Shown here in pieces: positions 53,564 to 63,235 of a stretch of DNA of 64,000 nucleotides. The notes under the pieces are model-generated. The model was not told the origin of the DNA. It saw only the letters and a program-made list of their open reading frames with translations, and ran no database searches. Source of the DNA: Myxococcales bacterium (GTDB taxonomy: Bacteria > Myxococcota_A > Polyangia > Polyangiales > Polyangiaceae); the NCBI GenBank assembly GCA_016720545.1, contig JADKKK010000001.1, positions 920,997 through 984,996 of the forward strand. Direction: 5' to 3'. The position numbers were made by a program, and so were the translations under genes. Position 1 is the stretch's first letter, and each line of letters begins with the position of its first letter.

Positions 53564-56398
53564 ATGAAGTCACCCGCCCATCCCACGCCCCGCGGCGATT
53601 CGCTGCTCCTCCGCGTATTCCCCGTGGTGCTCGCCGCGCTGGTGCTGTCGCTCTTGTCTCCTCGCTCGGTGGCGCGCGCGCCGGCGCCCTCGCCGCTCGC
53701 GTCGGGTCACGCGGCAGGCGTGAGCGGGGCAGCCGCGCCGCCGGCAAAGTGGGGACACCTGCCCATGCGCTTTGAAGAGAACGCGGGCCAGGTGGACGAC
53801 CAGGTCCGCTTCGTCGCGCGCGGCGGCGGCACGACGCTCTTCCTCACCGACGAGGGCGCCACGCTCACGCTGCACCCGCCGGGTGCGGCGCGCTCGGCCC
53901 AGGGCCCCGGGTCGCCGAGGCGGCTCCCCCACGAGCTCGCCCGGCCCGCGGTCGAGGCCCCGCCGCGCCCCGACACGGTGCTTCGCATGACGGTCGCCGG
54001 CGGACGGCGCGTCTCGCCTCGCGCCGAGCAGAAGCTCATCACGATCTCCAACTACTTCATCGGCAACGACCACTCCAAGTGGCGCACCGACATCCCCAAC
54101 TTCGGCCGTGTGGTTTACCCCGGCGTGCTCGACGGCGTCGACCTCGTCTACCACGGCGAAGAGGGGCAGCTCGAATACGACTTCGTGGTCGCGCCCGGCG
54201 CCGACTCGGGCGCGATCGCCTTGGACGTCGCGGGCGCGCAGGAGCTCTCGCTCACCGACGTGGGCGACCTGGCGATTCGCACCGAACACGGGGTGCTCGT
54301 GCAGCCCCGGCCCAGGGTGTACCAGCGCGGGAGGCGAGGGGAGACCGAGGAGATCGCCGCGGGGTATCGGCTGATCGGGGAGCGTGGGGTCGGGTTCGTG
54401 GTGGCCGCGTATGACCGCCGGCGGGAGCTCGTGATCGACCCGGTGCTGGAGTATTCGTCCGGCTTTGGCCCACGCGTCTACATGGATGGCGGGGTCGCCG
54501 TGGATGGATCGCGAAGCGCGTACGTGGTGGGCTGTAGTGACAGAGGCGGACTCGCGACGGGGAGCCCCAAGAGCACGTTCGTGGCGAAGCTCACACCCTC
54601 TGGAGATGCGCTCATCTATGGAACGTACTTTGGAGGAGCTTCGGGCGGGGATTGCGCGACGGACCTCGCGACAGACGCAACCGGCAGCGCCTATTTCACC
54701 GGAAGAGCCACGTCGACGGACCTGCCGCTTCAAGCTCCGATCCAGCCGACCAAGGCCTCCACGACCCCGTTCGGCGGGGACGCCTTTGTCGCCAAACTCT
54801 CTCCATTAGGAAACGCGCTCGTTTACTCGACCTACCTCGGCGGAACAGGCGAGGATTACGCCACTGGAATCGCGGTAGACCCGGCCGGCGCAGCGTACGT
54901 CACCGGGACGACTGGCTCGACGAACTTTCCAACCCAGAATGCGTTTCAAGCGGCGAGCGCCGGAGGGGATGACATTTTTCTTGCGAAGCTGTCGCCAGCG
55001 GGAGGCTCCCTGGTGTTCTCCACCTATCTCGGCGGCAGCGGTGGGGATTCGGGCGCGAGTGTAGCCGTCGATCGACTCGGGAGTGCCTACGTGGTTGGCG
55101 CGACGACGTCTCCGAATTTCCCGACGCAGTTCGCTCTCCAGGCGGCGAACGCGGGGGGGCCCGCAGGTCTCGACACGGATGCGTTCGTGACCAAGTTCTC
55201 CGCTGCGGGAACCGCGCTCGTCTATTCTACGTATTTGGGCGGGACCGGCTTCGACGGGACCACGAGCGTTGCGGTCGACGCCGCGGGAAGCGCGCACGTG
55301 GCGGGGAGCACGGGCTCCACGGATTTCCCTACGCGGAACGCGCTGCAGGCAGTCTACGGTGGACCTCCACCGACTCCGTCGACGAGCGAAGGCGACGCGT
55401 TCGTCGCCAAGCTCACTCCGACCGGCGGCGCACTCGTCTACTCCACGTACTTCGGCGGCTCCCAGGGAGACTACGGCGGGGGCATCGCGATCGATAATGC
55501 AGGCAACGCCTACCTCTCAGGGGGCACGAGGTCGAGCGACCTTCCCACCATCAACGCGTTTGCAGTGTTCGCTGGTCGTCTGCCAGGGTCGGACGCCTTC
55601 GTGGCGAAGTTGACACCGACAGGCGCGTCGCTCCTCTATTCCACTTACGTAGGCATCTCAGGGTGGGGTGGTTGGAATATCGCTGTCGACTCCGCGGGGT
55701 CCGCCTATCTCGTCGGAGGGACGACCCAGCTCCCTCCCTTGTTTTCCTTCTTGGCCCCCTTCGACCCCAGGGGTGCAGGGGAGATCTCCGAGTTCGGCGT
55801 GGGCTTCATCGCGAAGCTCTCGGTCCCCTCCCCCACCCTCACGCCGCCCACGTCTGCGGTCGCGCCCGGTGGCACCGTCACCTTCGCCGCCACCGACGGC
55901 ACCGGGCCGACCTACACCTTCGCCTTCGAGACCAACGCCTCGGGCGGCACGCTCGACCCCGTCACCGGTGTCTACGTCGCGGGGCCCACCGGGGGCGTGA
56001 CCGACGTCGTCGTGGTCGTCGACTCCCAGGGAGGCACCGCCACCGCGTCGGTCACGGTGTCCTCGCCGGTCGCGGACGCCGGACCCGACGCGACGATCGT
56101 GGACGCGAGCGCGGACGCGGCTCCCGTGCTCGATGCGGGCGACGCGGCCGCAAAGGACGCGAGCCCGACGGCCGACGCGAGCTCCCCTGTGCCGAGCCCC
56201 GCCCCGAGTGGTGACGCCTCGGCGGCCGTGATCCCCACGGGGGACTCGTTCGGGGGCGGCGGCTGCGGGTGCCGCACGTCGGGGGCTCCTGCCTCGGGCG
56301 GCGCGGCAGGGCTCGGCGTCCTCGGGGTTCTGGCCCTCGTGGCGCGCAGACGCTCGCGGCTCGAGCAAGATTCACGAAGCGACAAGAGGCACTCATGA
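53564..56398 (+). CDS. SBBP beta-propeller surface protein with DUF7948 and MYXO-CTERM-like tail
   Basis: 944 residues from ATG 53564, chosen for its strong GAGGAGG site at 53549-53555. Order: signal peptide (~20-45), DUF7948-type domain (RFEENAGQVDDQVRFVARG, ~70-290), a run of SBBP repeats (~330-720, e.g. LVYSTYLGGTGEDYATGIAVD), an Ig-like segment, an Asp/Ala/Pro linker, and a C-terminal GCGCRTSGAP-hydrophobic-RRRSR tail. The last is the MYXO-CTERM pattern: Cys near a single membrane segment and Arg, processed by a rhombosortase-type system for surface sorting. The next gene overlaps by ATGA. Confidence 0.92.
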   Translation: MKSPAHPTPRGDSLLLRVFPVVLAALVLSLLSPRSVARAPAPSPLASGHAAGVSGAAAPPAKWGHLPMRFEENAGQVDDQVRFVARGGGTTLFLTDEGATLTLHPPGAARSAQGPGSPRRLPHELARPAVEAPPRPDTVLRMTVAGGRRVSPRAEQKLITISNYFIGNDHSKWRTDIPNFGRVVYPGVLDGVDLVYHGEEGQLEYDFVVAPGADSGAIALDVAGAQELSLTDVGDLAIRTEHGVLVQPRPRVYQRGRRGETEEIAAGYRLIGERGVGFVVAAYDRRRELVIDPVLEYSSGFGPRVYMDGGVAVDGSRSAYVVGCSDRGGLATGSPKSTFVAKLTPSGDALIYGTYFGGASGGDCATDLATDATGSAYFTGRATSTDLPLQAPIQPTKASTTPFGGDAFVAKLSPLGNALVYSTYLGGTGEDYATGIAVDPAGAAYVTGTTGSTNFPTQNAFQAASAGGDDIFLAKLSPAGGSLVFSTYLGGSGGDSGASVAVDRLGSAYVVGATTSPNFPTQFALQAANAGGPAGLDTDAFVTKFSAAGTALVYSTYLGGTGFDGTTSVAVDAAGSAHVAGSTGSTDFPTRNALQAVYGGPPPTPSTSEGDAFVAKLTPTGGALVYSTYFGGSQGDYGGGIAIDNAGNAYLSGGTRSSDLPTINAFAVFAGRLPGSDAFVAKLTPTGASLLYSTYVGISGWGGWNIAVDSAGSAYLVGGTTQLPPLFSFLAPFDPRGAGEISEFGVGFIAKLSVPSPTLTPPTSAVAPGGTVTFAATDGTGPTYTFAFETNASGGTLDPVTGVYVAGPTGGVTDVVVVVDSQGGTATASVTVSSPVADAGPDATIVDASADAAPVLDAGDAAAKDASPTADASSPVPSPAPSGDASAAVIPTGDSFGGGGCGCRTSGAPASGGAAGLGVLGVLALVARRRSRLEQDSRSDKRHS

Positions 56399-57636
56399 AA
56401 CAGCGAATTCGCGTGGCATGTCTGGTGGGCGCGTTCGTGGCGGTCGCGGCCTTCGCGGCCTGCTCGGGGTCCACGGAGCCGAGCGCGGAGCCCGACGCGG
56501 CAACGGCGCCGGCACCGACCTCACCGCCGACGGGCTCCACGCCTGCGCCTGCGCCCCTTGCTGAGGCCGGGGACTCCGCGGCCCCGCGCGACGCGGCGAC
56601 GCACGACGCGGCGTTCGATGCCCCGGATGGCGCGCTCATGGCGGACGCGATGGACGCGGCCGACGGGTACGACGGGGCGCCGCCGCCGGGGTCGGCGGAG
56701 ACCGTGGCGGACATTCCGGGGCTGACAGACTTCGATTTTGTCGGGGACCACCTTGTGTATCGCAGCCCCACCTTTATGCACTGCACTGCCCCCGACTGTA
56801 CAGATTCGGCTCCTCTCCTCGATTCGGTTCCTCTCCGCGACGGGCTCCTTCACACCGTCGGTGGTTCGGCATGGGCTCTGGGGGACGACGAGAGATTACA
56901 CTGGGTGGCTAGCTATTACGGCTCCGGCGGGTTCCCAGGCTCCTCGTTTTTGGATCACGTGTCGATGCGATTCGACTCGTCGGCAATACTCCAAGCCACC
57001 TTCTCCTCGAACTCATACTACTCGAGCATCGGCCTTGCGGGCTACCATGCGGGCCAGATCGGCGTAGCAATAAGCTGGTCCACGGTGAGGTGCGGCCAGT
57101 TTGGTACCGAGGGCTGTACAAGCTTCTGGGTCGACTACGGCGGAGCTGTCAACACTGCGCGTGTTGATAGAGTGAGAGGAATTTACCACACGAACGTGGG
57201 GGGCGCGGTTGCCTACTATATTCCAGTGGGCGGGTCCTCAGGGACTCCCGTGGCCCCAACGTTCGCGGGTGTCTCCGCCCCGGTCCCCGCGACGCCCCCC
57301 ACCCTCGTGGCCGTGAGCGCCGCCGGGCCCACCGTGCCCCATCCCACGGTAGTCGTCCTCCGTGACGGCAACGTCGAGGCCTGCCCCCTCGCGACTCCCT
57401 GTCTCGCCTGGCTGAACCTCGGCGCGCTCGGTACGATCTTGAACCTCGACGACCGACACCTCTACATCGGCACCCCCACGGGACTCTCGCGGTGTGCCCT
57501 CTCCGAGATCGGGACCGCGGGCACCTGCACGCTCGTGCCTCACGGGCCCGTGGAGGCCGTGGAGGAGCCGCTGTACCTCACGACGACCCACGCCTGGTAC
57601 CGCAGCGGCACCCAGGTGCGACGGGTGCTGAAGTGA
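56395..57636 (+). CDS. Array lipoprotein, copy 2
   Basis: 413 residues, translationally coupled to the SBBP gene (ATGA). Lipoprotein signal ending AFAACSGS, an acidic Ala/Pro linker to ~90, the shared block VADIPGLTDFDFVGDHLVYR (quoted in part), a variable middle of ~200 residues with cysteine pairs (HCTAPDC, RCGQFGTEGC), then the highly conserved C-terminal ~115 residues. The conserved end is almost identical in DNA to copies 1 and 3, whereas the middle is not, a pattern suggesting gene conversion or selection for variability. A secreted beta-propeller-like surface protein is the best guess. Confidence 0.85.
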   Translation: MKQRIRVACLVGAFVAVAAFAACSGSTEPSAEPDAATAPAPTSPPTGSTPAPAPLAEAGDSAAPRDAATHDAAFDAPDGALMADAMDAADGYDGAPPPGSAETVADIPGLTDFDFVGDHLVYRSPTFMHCTAPDCTDSAPLLDSVPLRDGLLHTVGGSAWALGDDERLHWVASYYGSGGFPGSSFLDHVSMRFDSSAILQATFSSNSYYSSIGLAGYHAGQIGVAISWSTVRCGQFGTEGCTSFWVDYGGAVNTARVDRVRGIYHTNVGGAVAYYIPVGGSSGTPVAPTFAGVSAPVPATPPTLVAVSAAGPTVPHPTVVVLRDGNVEACPLATPCLAWLNLGALGTILNLDDRHLYIGTPTGLSRCALSEIGTAGTCTLVPHGPVEAVEEPLYLTTTHAWYRSGTQVRRVLK

Positions 57637-60077
57637 GGACTCTTTCCCTACGTACCGCGAAGTCGCCACGACACCTCCGGATCGGGCTGCTCCTCCTCCT
57701 TGGGGGCCTCCTCGTCGCGAGCTGCGGCGACACGAGCGCGCCTGGCGGTGGTGGCGGCGGCGGCGAGCTCGACGCGAGCGGCCTGCCGGGCCTGCCAGAA
57801 GCCGGCGAGGGCCCACGCGACGCCAGCGTCGAGACAGGCAACGATGGCTCGACGGACGGCCCACGGGAAGCGGAAGCGGAGGGAGGCGACGGAGGTGCCG
57901 GAGACGCCGGGGACGCCGGAGTGGATGGCGGTCCCGTCTGCTCTACTGTCCTCGGGTTGCCCGGGCCGCCCCGTATGGGCTTTGCCTGGGGTGTCGACGT
58001 GGCGGTAGGGGATCTCGACGGGGACGGCCGCCCCGACCTTGCCGTCGCGGGCGGCTTGGACCAGGGCAACGCGGGGCAGGGTGGCACCACCGTGTTGCTG
58101 AATCGCGGCCGGGGTGCCTTCGCATCGCCGCTCTACAACCCTGCGCCCGGCGGAGCGGGCACGGTCGCCCTCGGAGACCTCGACGGGGATGGCGACCTCG
58201 ACATGGTCACGACGGCCGCGACCAACCCTTACGGGACGAACCCCACGGTGAGCACATTTTTGAACGACGGCACGGGGACGTTCGGCCTCCCCGCAACCTA
58301 CACGATTGGGGGTTCGGGGGGGCCGGGGCGCGTCGCGCTCGGGGACCTCAACGGCGACGGGAAGCTCGACCTGGCGGTCGCCGCGCAATCCCCCGACACC
58401 GTGAACGTGCTGTTCAACACGGGAGCTGGCGCCTTCGGCCCCAAGACCGCCTACGCCACGGCGCCAGGCCCGCGCGGCACTGCCCTAGGCGACTTTGATG
58501 GGGATGGCGACGTAGATATCGCCGTGGCCGCGAGGGACGCGGCGAGTGTGCTCTTGAACAACGGGCGCGGGATCTTGGCACCCAGGGTTGACTACGCGAC
58601 GCCCCCCAATTCGAGGGTGATCAAGGCTGCGGATGTCAACGGCGACAGCAAGATCGACCTCGTCGTCCGGAGCGACACCTCGGTCAGCGTGCTCATGAAT
58701 GCACCTGGGGGATTCGCGCCGGCGGTCGCCTACCCGACGGGCGCTGCGTCCCTTGAATCCGGCCTCGGAGTGGCGGACCTCAACGGCGACGGAAAGGCCG
58801 ACCTCGCCATGCAGGGTGGCCTGATGATGAACAACGGCGATGGCACGTTTGCGCCCCAGATCGCCTACGACATCTTCTACGGAGTGGGTGTAGGGGACTT
58901 CGACGGCGATGGGCGGCTCGACGTCACCGACGGAGTCCAGGTGTTCTGGAATAACCCCGGAGCCACCTTCGCCACGACCGCGAGCCGCTATCGCGCGAGG
59001 GGGGACTATTCGGCGGCGAACACGCCCACCGTCGTCGCCATGGAAGACCTCGATGGTGACGGCGACTCCGACCTCGCCGTGGCGGACCTGGGATTCGTGC
59101 CGGAGGGGCACTCGGCGTACATCACGCTGAACAACGGCGACGGCACGTACGCGCCCATGGTCTCGCTGGAGGTGGGATACGGTCCGAGGTCGATTGCAGC
59201 GGGAGACGTCGACGGGGATGGCGACGTGGACCTCGTCTCGGTGAGGGAGGAGTACGGCAACTCCAACGTGACCATACTTGTGAACAACGGCACCGGGACC
59301 TTCGCTGACGGAGTCGACTACCGCATCGATGTCGCGTTCGTGGGGGGCTCAATCGCGATGGGGGACCTCAACGGCGACGGGAGACCTGACCTCGCGATCT
59401 CGGTGGGTAGCGGCGTGAACGTGCTCATGAACAACGGCAACGGCACCTTCGCAGCCAAGGTCGACTACGCGGCTCCCCCGGGCACGATCGCGCTGCGGGA
59501 CCTGAACGGAGACCGCAAGCCCGACATGGCCGTGGCGGGAGCCGGCGGAGTGACGGTCTTTCTGAATTCCGGTACGGGCACGTTCGGAGCCCCGCTCGTG
59601 TACGCGACGACTCGCACGCGCGTCGAGGGCGCCCCCGGCACGTTCCTCGCTGTTGGCGACGTGGACGGCGACGGTGACCTCGACCTCGCGGCCTCCGGCA
59701 ACGACGGTGCCGACGTGCTGCTCAACTACGGCGCCGGCACGTTTGCGCCGTATGTTCACTATGCGCTACCAGGCGTCGAGTCCGCCGTCGGGCTGGGTGA
59801 TCTCGACGGTGACGGGCGTCCGGAGCTCGCCGTCGAGTCGCTGTCGGGGCTCACCGTCCTACGCAACAACGGCGACGGAACCTTCGGACGCGAGGAACTC
59901 TATGAAACGGGAGGCGGTCCAACCGCGATCGCGATGAGCGACCTCGACCGCGACGGGAAGCTCGACGTCGTCACGGTCGGCTACCGGCGGCGCCTGTCGT
60001 ATCCCCCGGGCGCCCCCTCACGGACCTCGAGCGTCAGCGTGCTGCTCAACTCGGGCCTGATCTGCCGGTGGCGATGA
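57633..60077 (+). CDS. FG-GAP/VCBS repeat lipoprotein
   Basis: 814 residues from GTG 57633 (GTGA overlap with copy 2). A lipoprotein signal (LLLLLGGLLVASC) leads to a Gly/Asp/Ala-rich linker and about twelve FG-GAP-type blades, each with a Ca-binding loop such as GDLDGDGRPDLAVA, GDLNGDGKLDLAVA and GDVDGDGDVDLVS. This is an integrin-alpha-like beta-propeller, usually surface-located and Ca-dependent. It lacks a MYXO-CTERM tail, so it is held by its lipid anchor. It occupies the same slot in the array as the SBBP gene. Confidence 0.93.
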   Translation: MRTLSLRTAKSPRHLRIGLLLLLGGLLVASCGDTSAPGGGGGGGELDASGLPGLPEAGEGPRDASVETGNDGSTDGPREAEAEGGDGGAGDAGDAGVDGGPVCSTVLGLPGPPRMGFAWGVDVAVGDLDGDGRPDLAVAGGLDQGNAGQGGTTVLLNRGRGAFASPLYNPAPGGAGTVALGDLDGDGDLDMVTTAATNPYGTNPTVSTFLNDGTGTFGLPATYTIGGSGGPGRVALGDLNGDGKLDLAVAAQSPDTVNVLFNTGAGAFGPKTAYATAPGPRGTALGDFDGDGDVDIAVAARDAASVLLNNGRGILAPRVDYATPPNSRVIKAADVNGDSKIDLVVRSDTSVSVLMNAPGGFAPAVAYPTGAASLESGLGVADLNGDGKADLAMQGGLMMNNGDGTFAPQIAYDIFYGVGVGDFDGDGRLDVTDGVQVFWNNPGATFATTASRYRARGDYSAANTPTVVAMEDLDGDGDSDLAVADLGFVPEGHSAYITLNNGDGTYAPMVSLEVGYGPRSIAAGDVDGDGDVDLVSVREEYGNSNVTILVNNGTGTFADGVDYRIDVAFVGGSIAMGDLNGDGRPDLAISVGSGVNVLMNNGNGTFAAKVDYAAPPGTIALRDLNGDRKPDMAVAGAGGVTVFLNSGTGTFGAPLVYATTRTRVEGAPGTFLAVGDVDGDGDLDLAASGNDGADVLLNYGAGTFAPYVHYALPGVESAVGLGDLDGDGRPELAVESLSGLTVLRNNGDGTFGREELYETGGGPTAIAMSDLDRDGKLDVVTVGYRRRLSYPPGAPSRTSSVSVLLNSGLICRWR

Positions 60078-60107
60078 GCTCGCCCGACCAACCTCGTGAG
60101 ACGCGCA

Positions 60108-60229
60108 CGGCCGAGGAGGCCCACTCGATGGCATTTCACCCGGTCGGCTCAACCACTCCCATCCCAGGCTGCCAGCTCGCCGCGCTCGCGGCCCGGGCGA
60201 GATTCACGAACGGAAAGGGGCACTCATGA
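60108..60229 (+). pseudogene. Internal-deletion relic of an SBBP-type gene
   Basis: CGGCCGAGGAGGCCCACTCG followed by ATG (60108-60130) repeats the ribosome-binding site and start of the SBBP gene (53542-53566) exactly. The segment 60183-60225 repeats its extreme 3' end, and the joined frame of 33 codons (60128-60229) still ends in TGA overlapping the next ATG. The whole body of the gene is gone. It may still serve to couple translation to copy 3. Confidence 0.75.
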
Positions 60230-61455
60230 AGCATCGTATTCGCGTGGCATGTCTCGTGGGCGCGGGTGTGGCGGTCGCGGCCTTCGCGGCCTGCTCGGGA
60301 ACCACGGAGCCCACCGCGGAGGCCGACGCGGCTGCGACGCCGGCACCTTCGGCGATCCCGAGCCCAAGCACGTCCACGACGGCGCCACCGCTGAACGACG
60401 CGGGCGACTCGGGGGTGCTGCGCGACGCGGTCGTCGACTCGGAGGGGCGGGACGTCAGCGATGCGGCGGATGGGGCGGATGGGTACGACGGAGCGCCGCT
60501 GCCCGGATCGGTGGAGACCGTGGTGGACATTCCTGGGCTCACCGACTTTGACTTCGTCAGCAGTCATTTCGTCTATCGACGCGGCGGACCCGCGCCGGAC
60601 TTCACGCATTGCACGCTTCCGGCGTGTGCGGACAAGCTCTCTCTCGACGGGACCTGGTACGACATCGACAGGTCCAGCGGCGTCGGCGGATGGGCAGTCG
60701 GAGACGACGCCAGGCTTCACTATCCGACTGACGTCAAGCCCAGTGCGGCGTTGCCGACGAGCTACAGAACTTTCTCGATCCTCTTCGACAACACCGACCC
60801 CGTCTTCACGGAGGTCGCCACGAACATCTACGACACGCGCATTGCGCACCACGGGGGAGCGATCGGCATCAGCATTTTCAACTTAAGCTCGTTCTGCGGC
60901 GCGATCGGACCAAACCCGATATGGTGCAGCCGATCTATCTACGAGCCCGACGGCAGCGCCAACTCGGGGCGGGTCGCGCGAGCGGCAGGCCCCTACCACA
61001 CCAACACCGGCGGTGCAGTCGCGCATTACACTCCGGTCTCCCGTCCGACCGCGCCTCCCGCACCGCTGGCTCCGGCGACCTTCGATGGTGTCGCCGCCCC
61101 CGTCCCCGCCACAGGCCCGACCCTCGTCGCCGTGAGCGCCGCCGGCCCCACCGTCCCTCACCCCACCGTAGTCGTCCTCCGCGACGGCAACGTCGAGGCC
61201 TGCCCGCTCGCCACACCCTGCCTCGCCTGGCTGAACCTCGGCGCGCTCGGCACGATCTTGAACCTCGACGACCGACACCTCTACATCGGCACCCCCACCG
61301 GGCTCTCGCGGTGTGCCCTCGCCGAGATAGGGACGGCGGGCACCTGCACGCTGGTGCCGCACGGGCCCGCGGAGGCCGTCGAGGAGCCGCTGTACCTCAC
61401 GACGACCCACGCCTGGTACCGCAGCGGCACCCAGGTGCGACGGGTGCTGAAGTAG
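60226..61455 (+). CDS. Array lipoprotein, copy 3
   Basis: 409 residues, MKHRIRVACLVGAG start, lipobox FAAC, acidic linker, VVDIPGLTDFDFVSSHFVYR-type block, variable middle (~110-285) and the conserved end with VVVLRDGNVEACP, LDDRHLYIGTPTGL and THAWYRSG. The start overlaps the relic stop (ATGA), the same arrangement as SBBP to copy 2. It is the least disturbed pairing of signal and tail together with copy 2. Function is unknown; role inferred as an exported binding protein. Confidence 0.85.
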   Translation: MKHRIRVACLVGAGVAVAAFAACSGTTEPTAEADAAATPAPSAIPSPSTSTTAPPLNDAGDSGVLRDAVVDSEGRDVSDAADGADGYDGAPLPGSVETVVDIPGLTDFDFVSSHFVYRRGGPAPDFTHCTLPACADKLSLDGTWYDIDRSSGVGGWAVGDDARLHYPTDVKPSAALPTSYRTFSILFDNTDPVFTEVATNIYDTRIAHHGGAIGISIFNLSSFCGAIGPNPIWCSRSIYEPDGSANSGRVARAAGPYHTNTGGAVAHYTPVSRPTAPPAPLAPATFDGVAAPVPATGPTLVAVSAAGPTVPHPTVVVLRDGNVEACPLATPCLAWLNLGALGTILNLDDRHLYIGTPTGLSRCALAEIGTAGTCTLVPHGPAEAVEEPLYLTTTHAWYRSGTQVRRVLK

Positions 61456-61503
61456 GGATTCGCGACGCCACGACTCGACTCCGGTCCGGGCGTGGAGGCC
61501 TCG

Positions 61504-61626
61504 ATGAAGACCCACGAAGCGTCCCGCCTGTTCTCCGCGTCGCCCGGGCGGCTCGGGCTCCTCGCCCTCGTGGGCGGGCTCCTCCTCGCGACCCGCTGCC
61601 TCAGGACGGTGTCGGGGAGGACGTGA
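61504..61626 (+). pseudogene. Truncated lipoprotein start after copy 3
   Basis: From ATG 61504 (GGAGG upstream) 40 codons encode a signal-like segment (GRLGLLALVGGLLLATRC) that parallels the FG-GAP lipoprotein start at 57633, then stop at TGA 61624. It is the last relic of the array on this side. Confidence 0.6.
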
Positions 61627-61800
61627 TCGCACGGGTGAGCTCCCGCACGACGTAGCGCGGGAGGTCCTTGCCGCGCTCTTCGCGGACGGGAACGAGAGCA
61701 TGCCGGCGGCGACCGAGAGGGCCGCTCGCGGACGAGCCACTTCGCGCCGGAGACAGACGACCACCGGGGTGCCGGGAGGATCGACGCGGCCATGTTCGCG

Positions 61801-61860
61801 CAGCGTGTGCGGGCGTGCGCACATGGGCAACGGCTTGCACGCGCGACCTGCGCACACGCG
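61801..61860 (+). promoter_or_regulatory. Enhancer-like repeats upstream of the 61958 gene
   Basis: GTGTGCGGGCGTGCGCACATG and CTTGCACGCGCGACC followed by TGCGCACACGCG provide at least four GTGCG/GCGCAC half-sites in both orientations, 35-90 bp upstream of the -24 element. Confidence 0.5.
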
Positions 61861-61893
61861 GGGCTCCGCGTGGCTCGCCCCCCAAAAGACCCA

Positions 61894-61909
61894 TGGCACG
61901 CCTGCTGCT
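61894..61909 (+). promoter_or_regulatory. Sigma-54-like promoter of the 61958 gene
   Basis: TGGCACG-CCTG-CTGCT: perfect -24, -12 with one change (T to C), GG-to-GC spacing 12 nt. Predicted start near 61920, 38 nt before ATG 61958. Confidence 0.6.
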
Positions 61910-61957
61910 TTAGCGCATCACGGCGTCTCGGTGTCTCCCGAGGCTCAGGAGAACACC

Positions 61958-63235
61958 ATGACGTGCATGCCACTCGCGCGACGAAACGGCTCTTTTGGTG
62001 CGGCGCGAGCCCTTCCGCTCGTCGCGTGGCTCCTCGGGTGTGGCGAGGTCGACCCCGAAGCCGCGGCCCGACCGGAGCTCGGGACCTCGCGCGCGGACGC
62101 CTCCGCGGACGCCGCGAGCCCGGTCCCCGTCGACGCCGGCCTGGGTCCCTCGATGAACGGGACCCTCATCACGGTCCGGACGACCTCCGCCTACAGGTCG
62201 ACCTTCCCGGTGTGGGCCGCCGTCCAGGACGGCGACGGAGCGTGGGTGCGTGTGCCACAGCCGGGCGCCACGTTCGCCTTCGGTGTGACCGGAGTGCGCT
62301 ACGGCGTCGCAGCGGCGTGCGCGGAAGGTCAGCTTCAGGTCCGCTACTCGACGCCCGACGTGACCACCGTGGACGTGTGCAATTCGGGCGGCAGCGGCTC
62401 GAGTCTCCCCGGGTATTTCCTGCGGGGCCAGATCCGCAACGCGGACGGTGCGGGTTGGCTCTCCTATACGGGGTCACGCAGCACCGGCCAGGTGCTCCCT
62501 GGCGGCACCGGAGTGAAGTCGTTCGAGCTGTGGACCGACTACAAAGACCTGGTCTTCGGCCTGATGGCCTCCCAGCACGAGCCGCTACCCGCGTCGTGGT
62601 GAAGCGGGGCCTGCCCGCTCACGGAGACCCTCGGGTCGAACCCACCGGTGAACCTGGACTTCGCCGTCGAAGGGAGGCCGGTCACCTTCGCTCGCTCGCG
62701 GTGACTGGACTCTCCGACGTTCCTCGTCGGGCGACGTCACGTGGTCAGGGGAGGGAGGAGCCCGTTCCGCGTCCAGACTTCGGAGCAGGCCGCACGATGA
62801 CCGACACCTACGCGAGAGATCGATTCGTCGCAGTTCCGCGGGGCCGACGCGTACGTCCTCAGCGTGTCCGCGGCCAGGAACGGGAGGAGCGATCAAGGGG
62901 CCTCTTACTCGGCGGGACGGTTCTGCATTACGGGTCGACCTCACGCTCGACATGACGTTTCCTGGCCCGTCGCGTCGGTCGCAGGCTCGGCGCCCTATGG
63001 CGGGCGCAGCTCAGTTTCCCGACTTCCGAACGCGTACGCCTACGCGCTCTACGCCTACTCGGCGTCCAAGAAGACGCAGTGGAACGTCAGCGTCGCGCGA
63101 AGCTACTTTCCGCCCGGCAGGCCCTACCAGGTCACGATGCCCGATCTCTCCGGCGTCCCCGGGTGGAGCACCGCCTGGGGCTTCCGCCGGGGCCGATCGC
63201 CGTGGAAGGCACGATGCGCGAGCGAAGTGGGCTGA
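61958..63235 (+). pseudogene. Exported lipoprotein gene interrupted by three in-frame TGA codons
   Basis: ATG 61958 has AGGAG 6 nt upstream and starts a lipoprotein (VAWLLGCGEVD), with 214 residues to TGA 62600. The same frame passes TGA 62702 and TGA 62798, then continues as clearly protein-like sequence (FRGADAYVLSVSAARNG, NAYAYALYAYSASKKTQWNV, YFPPGRPYQVTMPDLSG) to TGA 63233. The stretch 62700-62800 looks poor in this frame, so paired frameshifts are as likely as three stop mutations. The intact protein would have ~425 residues; family unknown. The N-terminal 214 residues could still be made and exported. Confidence 0.65.
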
